In this document: positions 47,044 through 59,850 of the stretch, piece after piece
How positions within the stretch are numbered: the first letter of the stretch is position 1
How the letters are laid out: each line of letters begins with the position of its first letter
Origin: Zanthoxylum bungeanum
Lineage: Eukaryota > Streptophyta > Magnoliopsida > Sapindales > Rutaceae
DNA: 64,000 nt
Direction of reading: 5' to 3'
NCBI GenBank assembly: GCA_019454045.1
Contig: SKCR01019531.1
Span: 62,001-126,000 of the forward strand
Notes under the pieces: model-generated
What the model was told of the DNA's origin: nothing
The model's input: only the letters and a program-made list of their open reading frames with translations
Database searches by the model: none
Translations under genes and position numbers: made by a program

Positions 47044-49007
47044 CAAGAATCATTCAATGGAAGGATATTTGCTAATATAAAACGAGGGTTTTTCGCGTGC
47101 AATTGGCTACCAATTTAATTATCTTTGTTAAGGTCTCATCATCATACACCCTTAAACATGCATTCTAAATACATAATAAAGCGTATAAAAATAAAATAAT
47201 AATGATATGCGGATGGATATTTTACATTGATCCTAGATCAAATCTCTCACTTTCTCTCTCCCGCTAGCACTTGTATTACTTCTACCCGTTACACTACACT
47301 TCTAAAGAAACCTCTTTTACATGGAGGGGAATAGGTGAGAAGAGAATACAAAGAAATAAGAGATAAGGCTGGACACGCAGGTCCAATTTATAAATCAAAT
47401 TTATTACAATTTCCAAAATCGCCCAACCCGACTAATATCCATCCGATATACATTATTCAAACATCACAACCATGTATTCATACAAGCATGTTATCAATCA
47501 ATCAATCAATTAATTAATCTTGATTATTAGTGATCATCCAATGTTCAAACAAAGATTTGATTTTTTTCGAGTCAAACTCGTATTGCGAACACGTACTCAA
47601 AGTACATTCTACGAATTAAATTAAACTACATAATTAATCCAATTTAATACGTATTTAATTCTAATTCATTATTTAATTCCAAATTAAATATTACACTTTT
47701 ATTAACGAACCTTTACGACTTAAATTCCAAATTTAATCGCAACGGGTCTTAAAGCCCGATTAATCTAATGTTTTATTTAATTAAAGTCCAATGGGCTTTT
47801 AATTAATTTCTATAGGCGTGGACTTTTGGTCAACTCGGGTCAAACCGAACAACCAAATCCAATCCGGGAGTTACCCCATAAGCCTTTAAATTAATTTTGG
47901 CCCATTAGGCCCAATTAAATAATTAAGGTCCATTAAGTCATAATTGGACCTTTTGGATTCGGTTTTGGGCCTAATTGGATCCAACCAATTTTGCCTAAAC
48001 CCAACTTTGTTACAACAAAGCCCAAAAGCCCAATTACAACCTAACAAGCCCAATTTCCAAAATCAAGCCCAAATTAATTAACTTATAAAATTCCAAATTT
48101 CACAATTAATTAACCTAAGTGTAATACACAATCAATTACCCAATTAACATTTCTAAAATATCATCATTAGCCTAATTAATCATGCACTTTAACAACCAAA
48201 TAGTGTCCAACACAATTCAATTAAAATCAAACCCAATTAACATGCTATCAAGTCTCGGCAATTAGGGGTTTTTCAATTCGATTCGGTTTCAATCCAATTG
48301 AGTCCACAATCTTAATTTCCCAAATCAATTCAATTCATCCAATGAATTAAAACAAAAAATCACAAAGAATTTCATGTTCCTAAGATTCGGCCAAGCCACT
48401 TTAAAAGGGAAAAATGTTCCAAATCAAAATTCAATCCAATTGAACTTCAAAACAACATTAACCAATTGTTTTAAGTCATCCAATGATCAAACAAAACAAA
48501 ATTACCAAGACATTAGTTCTTCCAATTTTCGGCCAAGCATCCAATTTGGGGAAAATTGAATCCAATTCAATTTCATGAAATTGATCACACACAATCTCAA
48601 TTAAACATGTTCTAAGCATACTTAAACATCCAATTCAATTAAAACATGCTTAAACACATTTTACCCAATTTCAAGTTTCATTTCAACCTAAAGAATTGGG
48701 GAAAATTGATCTAATCCAATTTTCTTGAAATTGATCATGCACAACTTCAATTCAACCTCATTCAAGCATAATGCATCAAACAATTCAACCAAATCATGCC
48801 TAAATCGAGTTTACCCAAATTAAAGTTTTGACAAAAAATAAGCAAATTGGGGAAAATCAATCCAATCAATTTTTATCAAATTGATTACATACAACTCAAA
48901 TTCAATCATATATAATCATCCTCAAACAATCAATTAGACAGAATCAAGCCAAAATCAAAAAGCCCCAAATTGCTCAAGAACCCTAATTCGGTTTTCATGC
49001 AACAAAA
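47044..49007 (-). other. Long AT-rich leader of element C
   Basis: Between the hairpin array and the primer site. Dominated by AATT-rich, CCAATT-type sequence with no open frame of note, and a few GGCCCA/GGGCCT-like boxes (47750-48060). No gene recognised. Confidence 0.55.
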
Positions 49008-49020
49008 GCTCTAGATACCA
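49008..49020 (-). other. Primer binding site of element C
   Basis: On the minus strand TGGTATCTAGAGC starts one base after the LTR end. It is the initiator-Met motif TGGTATCAGAGC with one inserted base. Confidence 0.85.
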
Positions 49021-49021
49021 T

Positions 49022-51153
49022 TGTAAGAGTTCAATCAAGTCCCAAGGATCACAAACATGCATAAAAACCGCATATGAACACATCTAAGGAGTAAGGCGGA
49101 AACATAACTCACATTGATTGGTTTTGATGAAATGAAGAACATGCGTTTTTAAGCTCCTCCACTCGGCAATGGCTTCCTTGACAGTGGGCTGTGCGGTTTT
49201 GACTGGTTTGGCTTCCTCCATGTTCGGCCATTGAAGACCACCATTGAAGCTCCAAGCTTCAAGCTTTCCAAGCTCAAGAAGACACTTCCCTATCACCTAT
49301 GTATTACTCAAGGTGTGCTAGCACTTATCATCTCCATTTTGCTTCTCAAAATTCGGTGAACCAGAAAAATTGAAGAAGAAATCGGCTTGAAGCCGTGAGA
49401 TGAAGGAGAGAAAAGAGAGGAGAGAGAAACCGTACCCTTGCATGTGGGAGAGAGAGAGTGATAACTTTATATATTTTAATTTTATTTTCAAAAAAAAAAT
49501 AAATAATAAATCATTATCATATATTGTAAAAGTAAAAAGCAAAAGTCTAATAATGCTTTCTACTTTTCACACACATCATTTCACTTTACTTTAAGTCATA
49601 TCACATCACTTTAATAAAGTGACATGTTGTCAAGTCACATCACTCAAAGTGACAATTGATTTGACGATTGATGTGACAAACGATTTGACGCTTGATGTGA
49701 CTCGCGTGCCGCGCTCGAATTCGAAATGCGAATGCGCTCGCAATCACTCTCAGGCTCGGGTTCGCTAATTCCAAATTAACGAATTTTCCGTCGCGTCGTA
49801 ATTAAATGATTACGCCTAGCGAATTCACTATTCACGTCGCTAACGAATTAATTCTAAATTAATTCGTTCGCCCGAATTAAAATCTAATTTTAATTCCGCG
49901 TCGAAATCCAATTTCTAATAATATATCGAATATATTATTTTATCGATTAATTCCAAATTAATCGTTCTCTCTCTTTTATTAATATTTTATCCCAGATAAA
50001 ATATCTCCGCAATTAATCCCAGATTAATTTTCTCTCTCATCGAATTAATCCCAGATTAATTCTATCTCTCTCTTCTAATTAATCCCAGATTAATCAAAGT
50101 GCGAGTATACGTCATCGGTGAATCTTCAGGAAGCGACCCATGAGATCTTCGGATATGTTGGCAGTAAATACGATCGTCGGACTGTCCGAACACGTAAGTA
50201 CCTCGTACTACGTTTATATCGATTTACAAGACAAGGTTGGCTTCTAGCAAAGCGCCATGCCTACCCAATTCTCCAGAAATATTCTTACAGGAATATATAG
50301 ATCTGTATCAAGCGTAGTATACCGTAGTATTGTGTATATCGGCCCAGTATCGGATAATCACGTGCTAGGGCTGGGGCTGGATAAGATAAGTGTCTGCCCC
50401 GTCCGAAGCACATGTCGGATGTCTGGTAACATAGTCTCTATAATCGGATATACATGACCTGGTCACAATATCCCGATTGGTTGCGCAACACTCAAGAGCA
50501 CTAGTACCGTATCCTGCGTGACATCAACTCCAATATGACTGAAGTGATACTTCCGTCTTGACATCACACCCAATACACTACGACTCTCTGATAACCCAGA
50601 ATGGTGTACACAGAACCCGTTTAAGTCCCCTACCACCAAGACCAAAGTCTATCGATTATCGTAAGTATTAGCGATGTAAGTCTCAGGTTAAGACCATACA
50701 CACCTACCTTGATTTCGGCCTCCCATAGACACATAGTCATAATACCAATGGGATTCCGAGGGGTCTATCCAGAGCGAAGCTGTTTCCCGTACCATCGGTG
50801 AAACACGACCTCCTATCGCACTTGCATAAGTATCCAACACTTATATATATGAGAACTATGCCGTTGTGCCCTCACAACGCGCACAAGTGCAATACTAGCC
50901 TATTCCGCATTATCGATGTCCAGTCTCGATAATACTACGGCTAGGGATATTTAATGATTAAACCTTCGGGGACTGATACTGTCTCATATCATTCTCAGTC
51001 CAGGTACTAATCATAGGACCTCTCTTCATTTATATATCTATGGTGATCTAATCACAAATGATGAGAGTGCAATTTCCTTGTCACATAGTTAATTTGCTAC
51101 AACAACACAATGATCTGTGCAAATAGTGACGCTATGGGTCATTTTGTCCAACA
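49022..51153 (-). repeat. 5' LTR of copia element C
   Basis: 2132 bases; differs from 41163-43307 mainly by single-base indels in runs, for example near 49151-49160 and 50570-50600. Palindrome cluster at about 49975-50095. Confidence 0.93.
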
Positions 51154-51244
51154 CTTGCGAGGGTGACTGCCGCTGGGGATCCACATCTCGAGCATGACTT
51201 CAAAATGGAGTGGTTGACGCATTCTGTACCAACCTGCCAAACTA

Positions 51245-51665
51245 GCACTGTTTGGTGTGAGTTATAAAACTCAGTAGTAACCATGCTAGTATTACAAACA
51301 AACAAATCAAATATATCGACAATTTATCAATTTACTAGTTATTGCAAGTTCGATTATTAGCTTATTATTATCATTTATGCTTAACCAATGTCAAATTCTT
51401 AATGTCTACATATTCACATATACACCAATCTATTAACCAAACATCCAACACTAGCAACTGGTTTGGTGTGAGTTATTAAAACTCAGTAAGTAACCATGCT
51501 AGTATTACAAACAAAAAAATCAAATATATCGACAATTTATCAAATTTACTAAATTATTACAAGTTCAATTTATTAGCTTATTATTATCCTTTATGCTTAA
51601 CCCATGTCAAATTCTTATGTCTACATATTCACATATACACCATCTATTAACCAAATATCCAAATC
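51245..51665. repeat. Tandem duplication of about 210 bp
   Basis: Two copies beginning with CACTGTTTGGTGTGAGTTAT / CAACTGGTTTGGTGTGAGTT and ending with CTATTAACCAAA(C/T)ATCCAA. Differences are mostly single-base indels, so the duplication is recent. Confidence 0.85.
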
Positions 51666-52644
51666 ATACAATATGTCCTTTTACATAGAAACCATTCAAA
51701 TCACCAAAAAAACTTGAAGTTACATTCTTAAACTTTATTACGAATGAACATCTAAGAAATACCATAAATTCAGTAAACCAAATAAACTTTCTTCTATACC
51801 AATACAATCCTCTTTTATCTTTCTTCAAATACGGTAACCTTACAATGGCTTAACATCCGGGATTCATATGCACTCGTACATACTATAGCACATTTTTTTC
51901 ATATACATACAATTACAATTTTAGAGTTCTTAAACATATACATATGTTCCAATACAACTTAAGAAACACGGGTTATAACATCTAATGCTCACATTAGTTT
52001 TCAAATTCATTCATTCATTTCATATAAGCATACAATATTCATCTATTTTACGAGTTCTATCATATACACACATACACACAGACATACATGCAATCATCGT
52101 GTAGCCAACCACGGAGCACACATAACAATCAATACACCAGAGAACACATTGTCAAACAATACAAAAATTTGGCTGGCTTACGCACACAATGCTCGTACGA
52201 GACTCGTTACCTATTTTTAGAATAGGTATGACATGAATTCCATTCGAACAGATTCCTAACCAACTCGACTACTACACCGCGAGACTATCAACCAATCAAT
52301 ATACACACATCACACATAACACGTGACAAAATTTTATCACACGATCTCACACACACAAGCACATACATGTCAAACATTGCTTATCATCTGGTATACATAC
52401 GTATATACATCAAACATATATTCATACGTATTACTTCGAATTCCCATACCATAGCGTTTAACAATCTTCATGTCTTTTACTTATCAATTAAATACACACT
52501 GTTTCCAGAATTCTTATCAGAAACATTAATTCATAAGCACATCCATTCGTACACGTACTTTTATTTTTCAAAGAACTTAGCTTATATCAATTTAGAAAAT
52601 CATGGCTTGCCTCCATTCACCAATTCTGTAAACACCATATACAT

Positions 52645-53541
52645 TAGGGGTGAGCAAAACCGGTTTCGGTTCCGGTTCCGCATAGAACCGGAACCTACCC
52701 GAAAAAAATTCGGTTCCGCACTAAGTGAACCGGAACCTACCCAATTAAACAGGGTAACCCTATTATTCGGTTCCAATCTGGTTCCGGTCCGGTTCCGAAT
52801 TACCCTATCAATTTCAATAGCTGCAATAATTTCACATGCAAAAGCAAATTTCAACAGTCAGATTGTGTCACCTTGGGTCGCCGGCCCAGTTTTGAGGTGG
52901 AGCTTGGTGTCCACGAGACCTAATGGCTAATAGTAAATGAATCACCATCAAGACAGGTTAATTAGTAAGCCAAATTAAGTATCATTTTCGTCAGAAGTGA
53001 GTAAGATTCAAGCCAACCATCTAATATATTATTGCCACAGCTAGCTAATAACACACATGTACAGATACAACAGTAAAGCATTTAATTATAACATCCCCAT
53101 AGTTGATGAATAAATATCGAAAATGAGCTGTAAATTTTTGAACTGTCAAATTTAAAATAAGTTCGATTTTTATTTAATCTATTCGAGTATAAATTCGAAC
53201 ACAAATTTAGGACAAAATAACAATGGTCTAATAAAAATTTACAACTGTAACACACATGCAATCTTAGCACTACATAAATCATCACTGCCCATTTTATCCT
53301 ATCTATTTTTATGCGTGTTGTAACATCAACTCTCATGCCAAATTTATGTTCATATAAACCGGTTCCATGGTCCGGTCCGGTTCCGACTATTTTGGAACCG
53401 AAACCTACCCGGATAAAATCGGTTCTTCCTTCATATTGGAACCGGAACCTACCCGATTACAACAGATTTCAGTTCCAAACCCGGAAAATTGGTCCGGTTC
53501 CAACCAGTTCCGGGTAGAACCGGAACCGATGCTCACCCCTA
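52645..53541. mobile_element. Non-autonomous hAT element, 897 bp
   Basis: Terminal inverted repeat TAGGGGTGAGCA / TGCTCACCCCTA with an 8-base target duplication ATATACAT (52637-52644 and 53542-53549). Subterminal regions are rich in GGTTCCGGTTC and its complement. The middle is AT-rich without a transposase. Same terminal type as the element at 28686 but a different family. Confidence 0.92.
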
Positions 53542-54493
53542 ATATACATATACAAATATATATTCATACATTTTCATATTCATTCACACACACATTTTTA
53601 TATCGTTACAGGCTCATAGCCTTACGTACATTCATGCATACACATCGACATTAAGCTCATCAAATATTTTGCTTCAAATTAAAGCATTAATAAAAACCAT
53701 ACCTGTGGCGATCGATAAACTTAACTATAAATAGTCACGCACTTCTTTCTCGATACTTCCCCTTATCTATTTTCGTCTTAACCTAATCACTTATATCATC
53801 TCTATATGTATGTATTTAATCATAAATCAACATTCAAGCACTCATCGCATGGGTTACTTACCTGGCTTTGTGAGTACTTCAAGTCATAGTCACATCTGTC
53901 AAATAAATGGCGAAACGCCGTCAGAATCATAACTTTACAAGATTCTTAACTTAAATGCGATAAAATTCCGAATCTTTCCGGGACAACCAAATAAAGTCTG
54001 ATTTCAAGTCTATTACTCTAAAAAGACCATAACAAACTAATTCATGCCACTAGTTAACTTGAATCCTCGGTTTGCGTATTTTTTGGAAAATTCTTCTAAG
54101 AAAAAGTTTTCGCAAACACTAAAAGGGTCCTGAATCCTCCGAACCTACCCCGAATTTATTTAAACGTTATCTTATCATCACATACGACTCATGTCCATCA
54201 TTACGATCAAAAATATATTAATACAACGGAAAATCCACTTTTACCAAAAACTGGAATAATCTATCGGATCGATCTAATTCGTTCCGTTTTCACTCGAAAT
54301 CTACCCAAGGCTTATATTCAATATACTAATACACAAACAATTCATTTTGTATCATTCCGCTACTTTACGAAACTACTGGATTCATCCGAACATTTAACGA
54401 AAACTTGAAATTTGCAGATTTTTACCATGAGGTCTTAACGAGATTTCGAGGCGATATACGCCTCTCCCCTGTTAACTTGAAACAAGCAAACAT

Positions 54494-56378
54494 GCCCAAA
54501 GCCTCCCACATTCCCTTCATATTGCCGCATCCCGTTCACGCACAAAATCTCCATTGCCACTAACTGCCCCTTGCATCCAAGCCCCTCTTCACGCCTATCC
54601 CCTTAACTTGGCCATAAACCCTCACGCATAAGCCTAGTCTCAACACGCCCCTTGCCTTCACCGAACCCCTGCACGCCACAAACCCAACTTCACTCAAAAT
54701 CAGCCCTCAGCAAACAAATTTAAACTCCCAGCCACTCACACTCCACGCACCAATGGCACACACACTGATTACCCATTAGACTCCACTCACGCCAATCATC
54801 TAAAGCAAACCCTCCACCATGTGAAGCCTCCAGCATCACACGACCAGCCCTTGAACCTGTTTTCATCACCTTCAATGCACACTGCTCACAAAATCCATAC
54901 AGCCTTCACGCCTATAAGCCACAAACAGACCTCACGATAATAGCCCCTGACCAAGCCTACCTCTCACGCAATTTTCCTCCACTCAGCTAATTCACCTGCC
55001 GAACACGCCAATCGCCTCAATACCTCACGCCAGTCCCCAAACTGCCTCCAACACATAGCTCCACGCCTCACCTCCATCAGCCCCATTCCCTCTTCACACT
55101 AAACACACGCAGATCACAGCCCTAGCCAATCTCAGCAACAGCCCTAAATACAGCCCCAAAGCCACGCCAAAACAGCCCCAAAACACAACCCCACTGCACG
55201 CCCAAAACACAGCCCCAAACGCCCACTGCACTGCTTCATAAACTACCGCACTTCACAGCCCCATTCTGTCCAGTTTTGCCGCAACTTAGACCCCCAAAAC
55301 AGTCCAGAAATCACCCTAAAACTTCCCTAAAAAACTACACAAAACCCCCTAGAAAATCATCAAAAAACAACAGCCATTTAGCCCTTAAAAACGCCCAAAC
55401 AGTCCCCTAAAATAACCAAAATAGTGGCCTGAAAAATAGCAGAAAAACAGCAGCAAAACGGAGTAAAGCCAGCAACCCGAACAGCAAAACACGAGGAAAG
55501 ACGTTGTGTTAGTGAACCAAAAGAGTTGCAGATCATTCACCCTTCCGACGGACGTGTAACGCCCTTTCTTGAGACGACAAAAGATGTTAGACTTGAGGGC
55601 ACCTTTTTATTTTTTATCTTTCGTTTATTTTGTTTATTTTAAAAATATTATCGCATGAGAGTCGTTTGAAGCATGATGTGATTGTTGGATGAGAGGAATA
55701 TGTGTTCCCTTTTGTGGTATATAGGATGGAAACCCCGGACGTAAATTCCGTAGCTGAATCCGAATGGACGGTAGTTCAGTTTGTACTCGGATACAACGCC
55801 ACGTACCACTTAAGACACTTATTTCGTCTCATCCAAACTTTTTTTTAGCATGTTGTAGTTCTTAGGTTATTATTTGTTATTAAAGCATGATTAAGTTGTT
55901 AGGATGTCATTTATCTTAAGCATGATTTAGTATGCATGATTAGGTTGTTTTCACATTAGGGATTTAATTTATATTTATGCTTAGATTCGTATTTATTTTC
56001 CGCATTAGATAATTGAGCATGCTTGTGTAATGATTGTATGTTATTGCGTGTTTGCCGTTATGACAACTTACTTTGAAGTATGTGAACTTAGATATTGGTT
56101 CTCATTGTTATTATTATGCATGCGGACTTAGGCGTAGATTACCCTTGAGCATGAATTTTGAATAGATTCGGTTAGTTTATTGCACAAATCATATCATCAC
56201 AAGTGACATAAGTAAGGGACCATTCTGAACCCAACGGTTTGAGGTCTTCCCTTGCGAGGGGTGAGTGCGGCCTTAAATCACATTTTCCCGGTTCATACCG
56301 GGTGACGACTCCATGTTATTTCGTACTCCCAACTAGGCCGCGAGCCTAGAACAGCATCGTCATTTCCTGTGTCCCACA
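54494..56378 (+). repeat. 5' LTR of element D, left-truncated
   Basis: Matches 61920-63195 over the shared part. Its left 690 bases are missing and it abuts the family B repeat. The left half is C-rich and purine-poor on the plus strand; the right half is T-rich and ends GTCCCACA. Confidence 0.85.
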
Positions 56379-56381
56379 GTC

Positions 56382-56399
56382 TGGCGACTCCACTTGGGA
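56382..56399 (+). other. Primer binding site of element D
   Basis: TGGCGACTCCACTTGGGA follows the LTR end after a 3-base spacer. The tRNA is not assigned. Confidence 0.75.
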
Positions 56400-58228
56400 T
56401 AGAGAATCGGCCCCGAAATCATGTCTTGTGATGTGTATAATTTGTGCATTAGTTGACCGTTTCTATAGTGGGTTGAAGGGGTTTAGATAAAGGCATTGTC
56501 AACGAGAGCCTTCATCAGCGAGAGCCTTTTTCCGCACTCCCGTAAACCCACATGTGAACCTTAGTCGTAGAACTATTAGAAATTATTTTTTTATGTTGAT
56601 ATTTTGGACCGTCGTCATTTGGATCCAGTTGGACCTTTTGTCAAAAGATGTGAACTTGTTGGGCCATTTATACTGGGACGAGTTCGTGTCCTTCGACAGT
56701 TGGGCCAAAGGCTTCTAAAATGTCGGTGGGCCATTTTATGTTTGGGCCTCTTATCATTTGAAGTTGTTTAGCCATGTCATCGCAAAGTGTAAACCTGTTG
56801 GGCCTTTTCAACTGGGACAAGTTTGCACCGCGCAATAGTATGATTGAATACTTTAAAATGATAATGGGCCAACTAGTGTGACAATTCTTAAATGGGCTTA
56901 TATATTACATACATTGCACTTATCTCATGCATCTCATGCATACACGCATCATGTTAACCCCGTGTCTTAAAAGCCATCATAGATATCCGTTGGGTTAGAG
57001 ATGAAAGAAAAAGAAAAAAAAGAAGAAAAAAAAAGGAAAAAAAAAGAGAGAAAAAGAAAAGAAAAAAAAGGGGTAGTTTAGTCCTTAATAGTTAGACGTA
57101 AGTCTGATGACGAAATCGTTTGCTTTAAGATGAATTCTTAGAAATGATAAACTCTTGATGTGCTTTTATCTGATGCTTTGAATTGTTGATCTATGCTAGA
57201 CTCGTAAGCAATTCACTATAGGTTCTTAGCGGTTAAAACCTGAGTAGTTAGCAAAGTGAATAGTCGAAGAAATTGTGTGTCGGTGAATGACCGTTTGCTT
57301 AGATGTCTATCTTGATTCGCTTATGTTATGATGTGTGGTATGGTTGAAAATTAAAGAAAAGTCTCTAAGGAAAAATTTTGAACCACCTATAACCGATAAG
57401 CGTGAAGCTACGCATGGGCGAGTATTAGAACCACCATGAGGAGAAATGCTACCTTAAAGGGTAGGTGTGTTTAAAAAAGAGAAAGAAATAAAAAGAAATA
57501 AAAAGAAAAGAAAAGAAAAAAAAGAAGTTAAAAAAAAAAAAATAGACAAAAGAGAAAGAAAACCATACCACATTGAGCACAGAAAAGCAACTGCAGGCAT
57601 AACTGAGACATCAAGGTTGGTTTGACCCATCGATCCCGATTTTTGAAACGAAATCATCGAGTTAGCTTACCTACGGATTAAGTTGTGAAAGAACCTTTGC
57701 ACACACACACTTTGAGTCTGGCTTAGATCATTTATTCAAAGACTTGGATTTGAGTTGCATTTGGTGTTTTGAAAGTTCTCTGGTTTCATTACTGAGCATT
57801 CTTTGAGGACGATGATATGTATAACTATTGGCACTATTTGGTAGCATGTGATATAGTATGATGAAATGGAAGGCCCCACCATATGGTTCATCTTGACCAA
57901 GTACAAACTGCGGAGAGCAGAAAGGTAAACCAAGACTGGGGGCGACCAGTCTCCCACATCGCGAATCAGGGACATAACAAGATATTGAGTCATGATACTA
58001 GAGAGAAGACAGAGCAGTCGCCTGGAGAACTGGTGGAAGACCTAACCCAACGGAATAGGAAATTCATTCATGCATGCATGCATACATGTAACATATTTTG
58101 CATTCTTTTTGTGTTTGTTTCGTTTTGTATTCACAGGTTTCAAAGAAGAAAAAAAGAAAGCGGCAAAGACAAGCAAACTAGAATCAGCAACATATGAGTA
58201 GTAGTTTTGGGGATAAGTCCCAGGGTTG
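56400..58228 (+). other. Non-coding leader and interior of element D
   Basis: No gag-pol similarity. Two long purine tracts on the plus strand (about 57001-57071 and 57476-57560, AAAGAAAAGAAAA type) stand out. A short GGGCC(T/A)TT-type motif recurs near 56630-56810. The frame at 57883-58197 is not considered a gene. Confidence 0.5.
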
Positions 58229-58690
58229 AGGCCCATATCAGTATCAGTTTTGTGGCGAGGCCCACGTTAGTATCAGTCTGGGGGCGAGGCCCACATCAGT
58301 GTCTGTATGGGTGCGAGGCCCACATCAGTTTCAGTTTGGGGTCAAGGCCCATATCAGTATTCATTTGGGGATGAGTCTCGGGGTTAAGTCCCACATCAGT
58401 ATCACCTTGGGGCGAGGCCCACGTCAGTATCAGTTTTGGGGCAAGGCCCACATCAGTTTCAGTTTGGGGTCGAGGCCCATATCAGTATTCATTTGGGGAT
58501 GAGTCCCGCGGTGAGGCCCACATCAGTATTAGTTTGGGGTGAGGCCCACATCAGTTTGGGGCGAGGCCCACGTCAGTATCAGTTTTGGGGCAAGATCCAC
58601 ATCAGTTTCATTATGGGGGCGAGGCCCACATCAAAATCAGTTTGGGGGTGAGGCCCACTTCAGTATCAACTCAGGGTCGAGGCCCACATT
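58229..58690. repeat. Minisatellite block 1 of element D
   Basis: Units of about 30-45 bases built on GGGGCGAGGCCCACATCAGT and ATCAGTTTTGGGG, with degenerate order. Reading frames in it are translations of the repeat. Confidence 0.8.
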
Positions 58691-59110
58691 ATCAGCAGGA
58701 TCGGGAATGAATCCCAGGGTCGAGGCCCAAATTATCAGCAGCATCGGGAATGAATCCCAGGGTCGAGGCCCATATTGTCAGTAGTTTTGGGAATGAATCC
58801 CAGGGCCGAGGCCCACGTCATCAGAATTTGGAATGAATCCAGGGAATGAATCCAGGGAATGAATCCCAAGGCCGAGGCCCACGTCGTCAAAATTTGGAAT
58901 GAACCCAGGGAATGAATCCCAGGGCCGAGGCCCATGTCGTCATAATTTGGAATGAATCTAGGGAATGAATCCAAGAGCTGAGGCCCACGTCGTAAGAATT
59001 TGGAATGAATCCAGGGAATGAATCCTAGGGCCGAGGCCCACGTCGTCAGAATTTGGAATGAATCCAAGGAATGAATCCTAGGGCCGAGGCCCACATCAGC
59101 ATCAGTCTGG
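58691..59110. repeat. Minisatellite block 2 of element D
   Basis: Units of about 55-60 bases: GGAATGAATCCCAGGG, CCGAGGCCCACGTCGTC, AGAATTTGGAATGAATCC. About six copies. Shares the GAGGCCCA core with block 1. Confidence 0.82.
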
Positions 59111-59139
59111 GGGCGAGGCCCATATTAGCATCCGTATCA

Positions 59140-59850
59140 ATCTTGTCGGGTATGGCACTCTAGGGGTGAGTCCCACATCATTATCAGCATCAGTTTTGCC
59201 GGGTATAGCACTCCGGGTATGGAGATATCAGATCAGTTTTGCCAGGTACGGCACTCCGGGTAGGGAGACATCAGGTCAGTTTTGCCAGGTACGACACTCC
59301 GAGTATGGAGACATCAGAACAGTTTTCCAGGTACGGCACTCCAAGTATATAGATATCACATCAGCCAGGTACGGCACTCCGAGTATGAAGACATCAGATC
59401 AGTTCTGCCAGATATAGCATTCTGGGGGCGAGGCCCACATAACATCAGATCAGTTTCTGCCCGGTATGGCATTCTGGGGGGAAGGCCCACATAGCATCAT
59501 ATCAGTTTATGCCGGGTATGGCATTCTGGGGGCAAGGCCCACATCACATCAGATCAGTTCTGCCGGGAATGGTACTTCGAGAATGGAGATATAGTCCGGG
59601 AATGGACAGCTCGAGAATGACCATGCCGAGAATGGCACTCTGAGAATGGAAGATCAGCATCAGCATCAGTTTGGCCGGGTATGGCACTCTGGGGGCGAGG
59701 CCCACATCACCATCAATATCAGTTTTTCCGGGTATGACACTCCGGGTATGGAGACATCAGTTTCAGTTTTGCCGGGTATGGAGACATCAGATCAGTTTCG
59801 CCGGGTATGGCACTCCGGGTATGGAGACACATCATCATCAGCAGTTTTGG
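59140..59850. repeat. Minisatellite block 3 of element D
   Basis: Units of about 45 bases: GCCGGGTATGGCACTCCGGG, TATGGAGACATCAGATCAG. The block is interrupted by GGGGGCGAGGCCCACATCA pieces from block 1 type. Confidence 0.8.

Larger units (their letters stand above)
41163..51153 (-). mobile_element. Full-length copia element C, family X, 10.0 kb
   Basis: Minus-strand element with LTRs 49022-51153 (5') and 41163-43307 (3'), both TG...CA in plus reading, and target duplication CTTGC (41158-41162 and 51154-51158). The primer site at 49008-49020 reads TGGTATCTAGAGC, an initiator-Met type with one extra base. The purine tract AAGTGGGAGAT lies next to the 3' LTR. The LTRs are nearly identical, so the insertion is young, yet the interior holds only decayed pol: the founder was already defective and was mobilised in trans. 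It is inserted in the family B repeat. Confidence 0.93.
51154..54493 (-). repeat. Family B repeat, right segment
   Basis: Continues the host repeat after the CTTGC duplication and matches, in reverse, 3895-4200. It contains a tandem duplication at 51245-51665 and a hAT element at 52645-53541. The right end carries GCGATATACGCCTCTCCCC and stops where element D's truncated LTR begins. No genes recognised. Confidence 0.55.

Noticed and set aside
52367..52930. 187-codon frame
   Set aside because: It runs from family B sequence across the hAT terminus, with low-complexity FRFRFR repeats from the subterminal array.
57454..57657. Minus-strand frame rich in F and S
   Set aside because: Produced by the purine tract read on the opposite strand.
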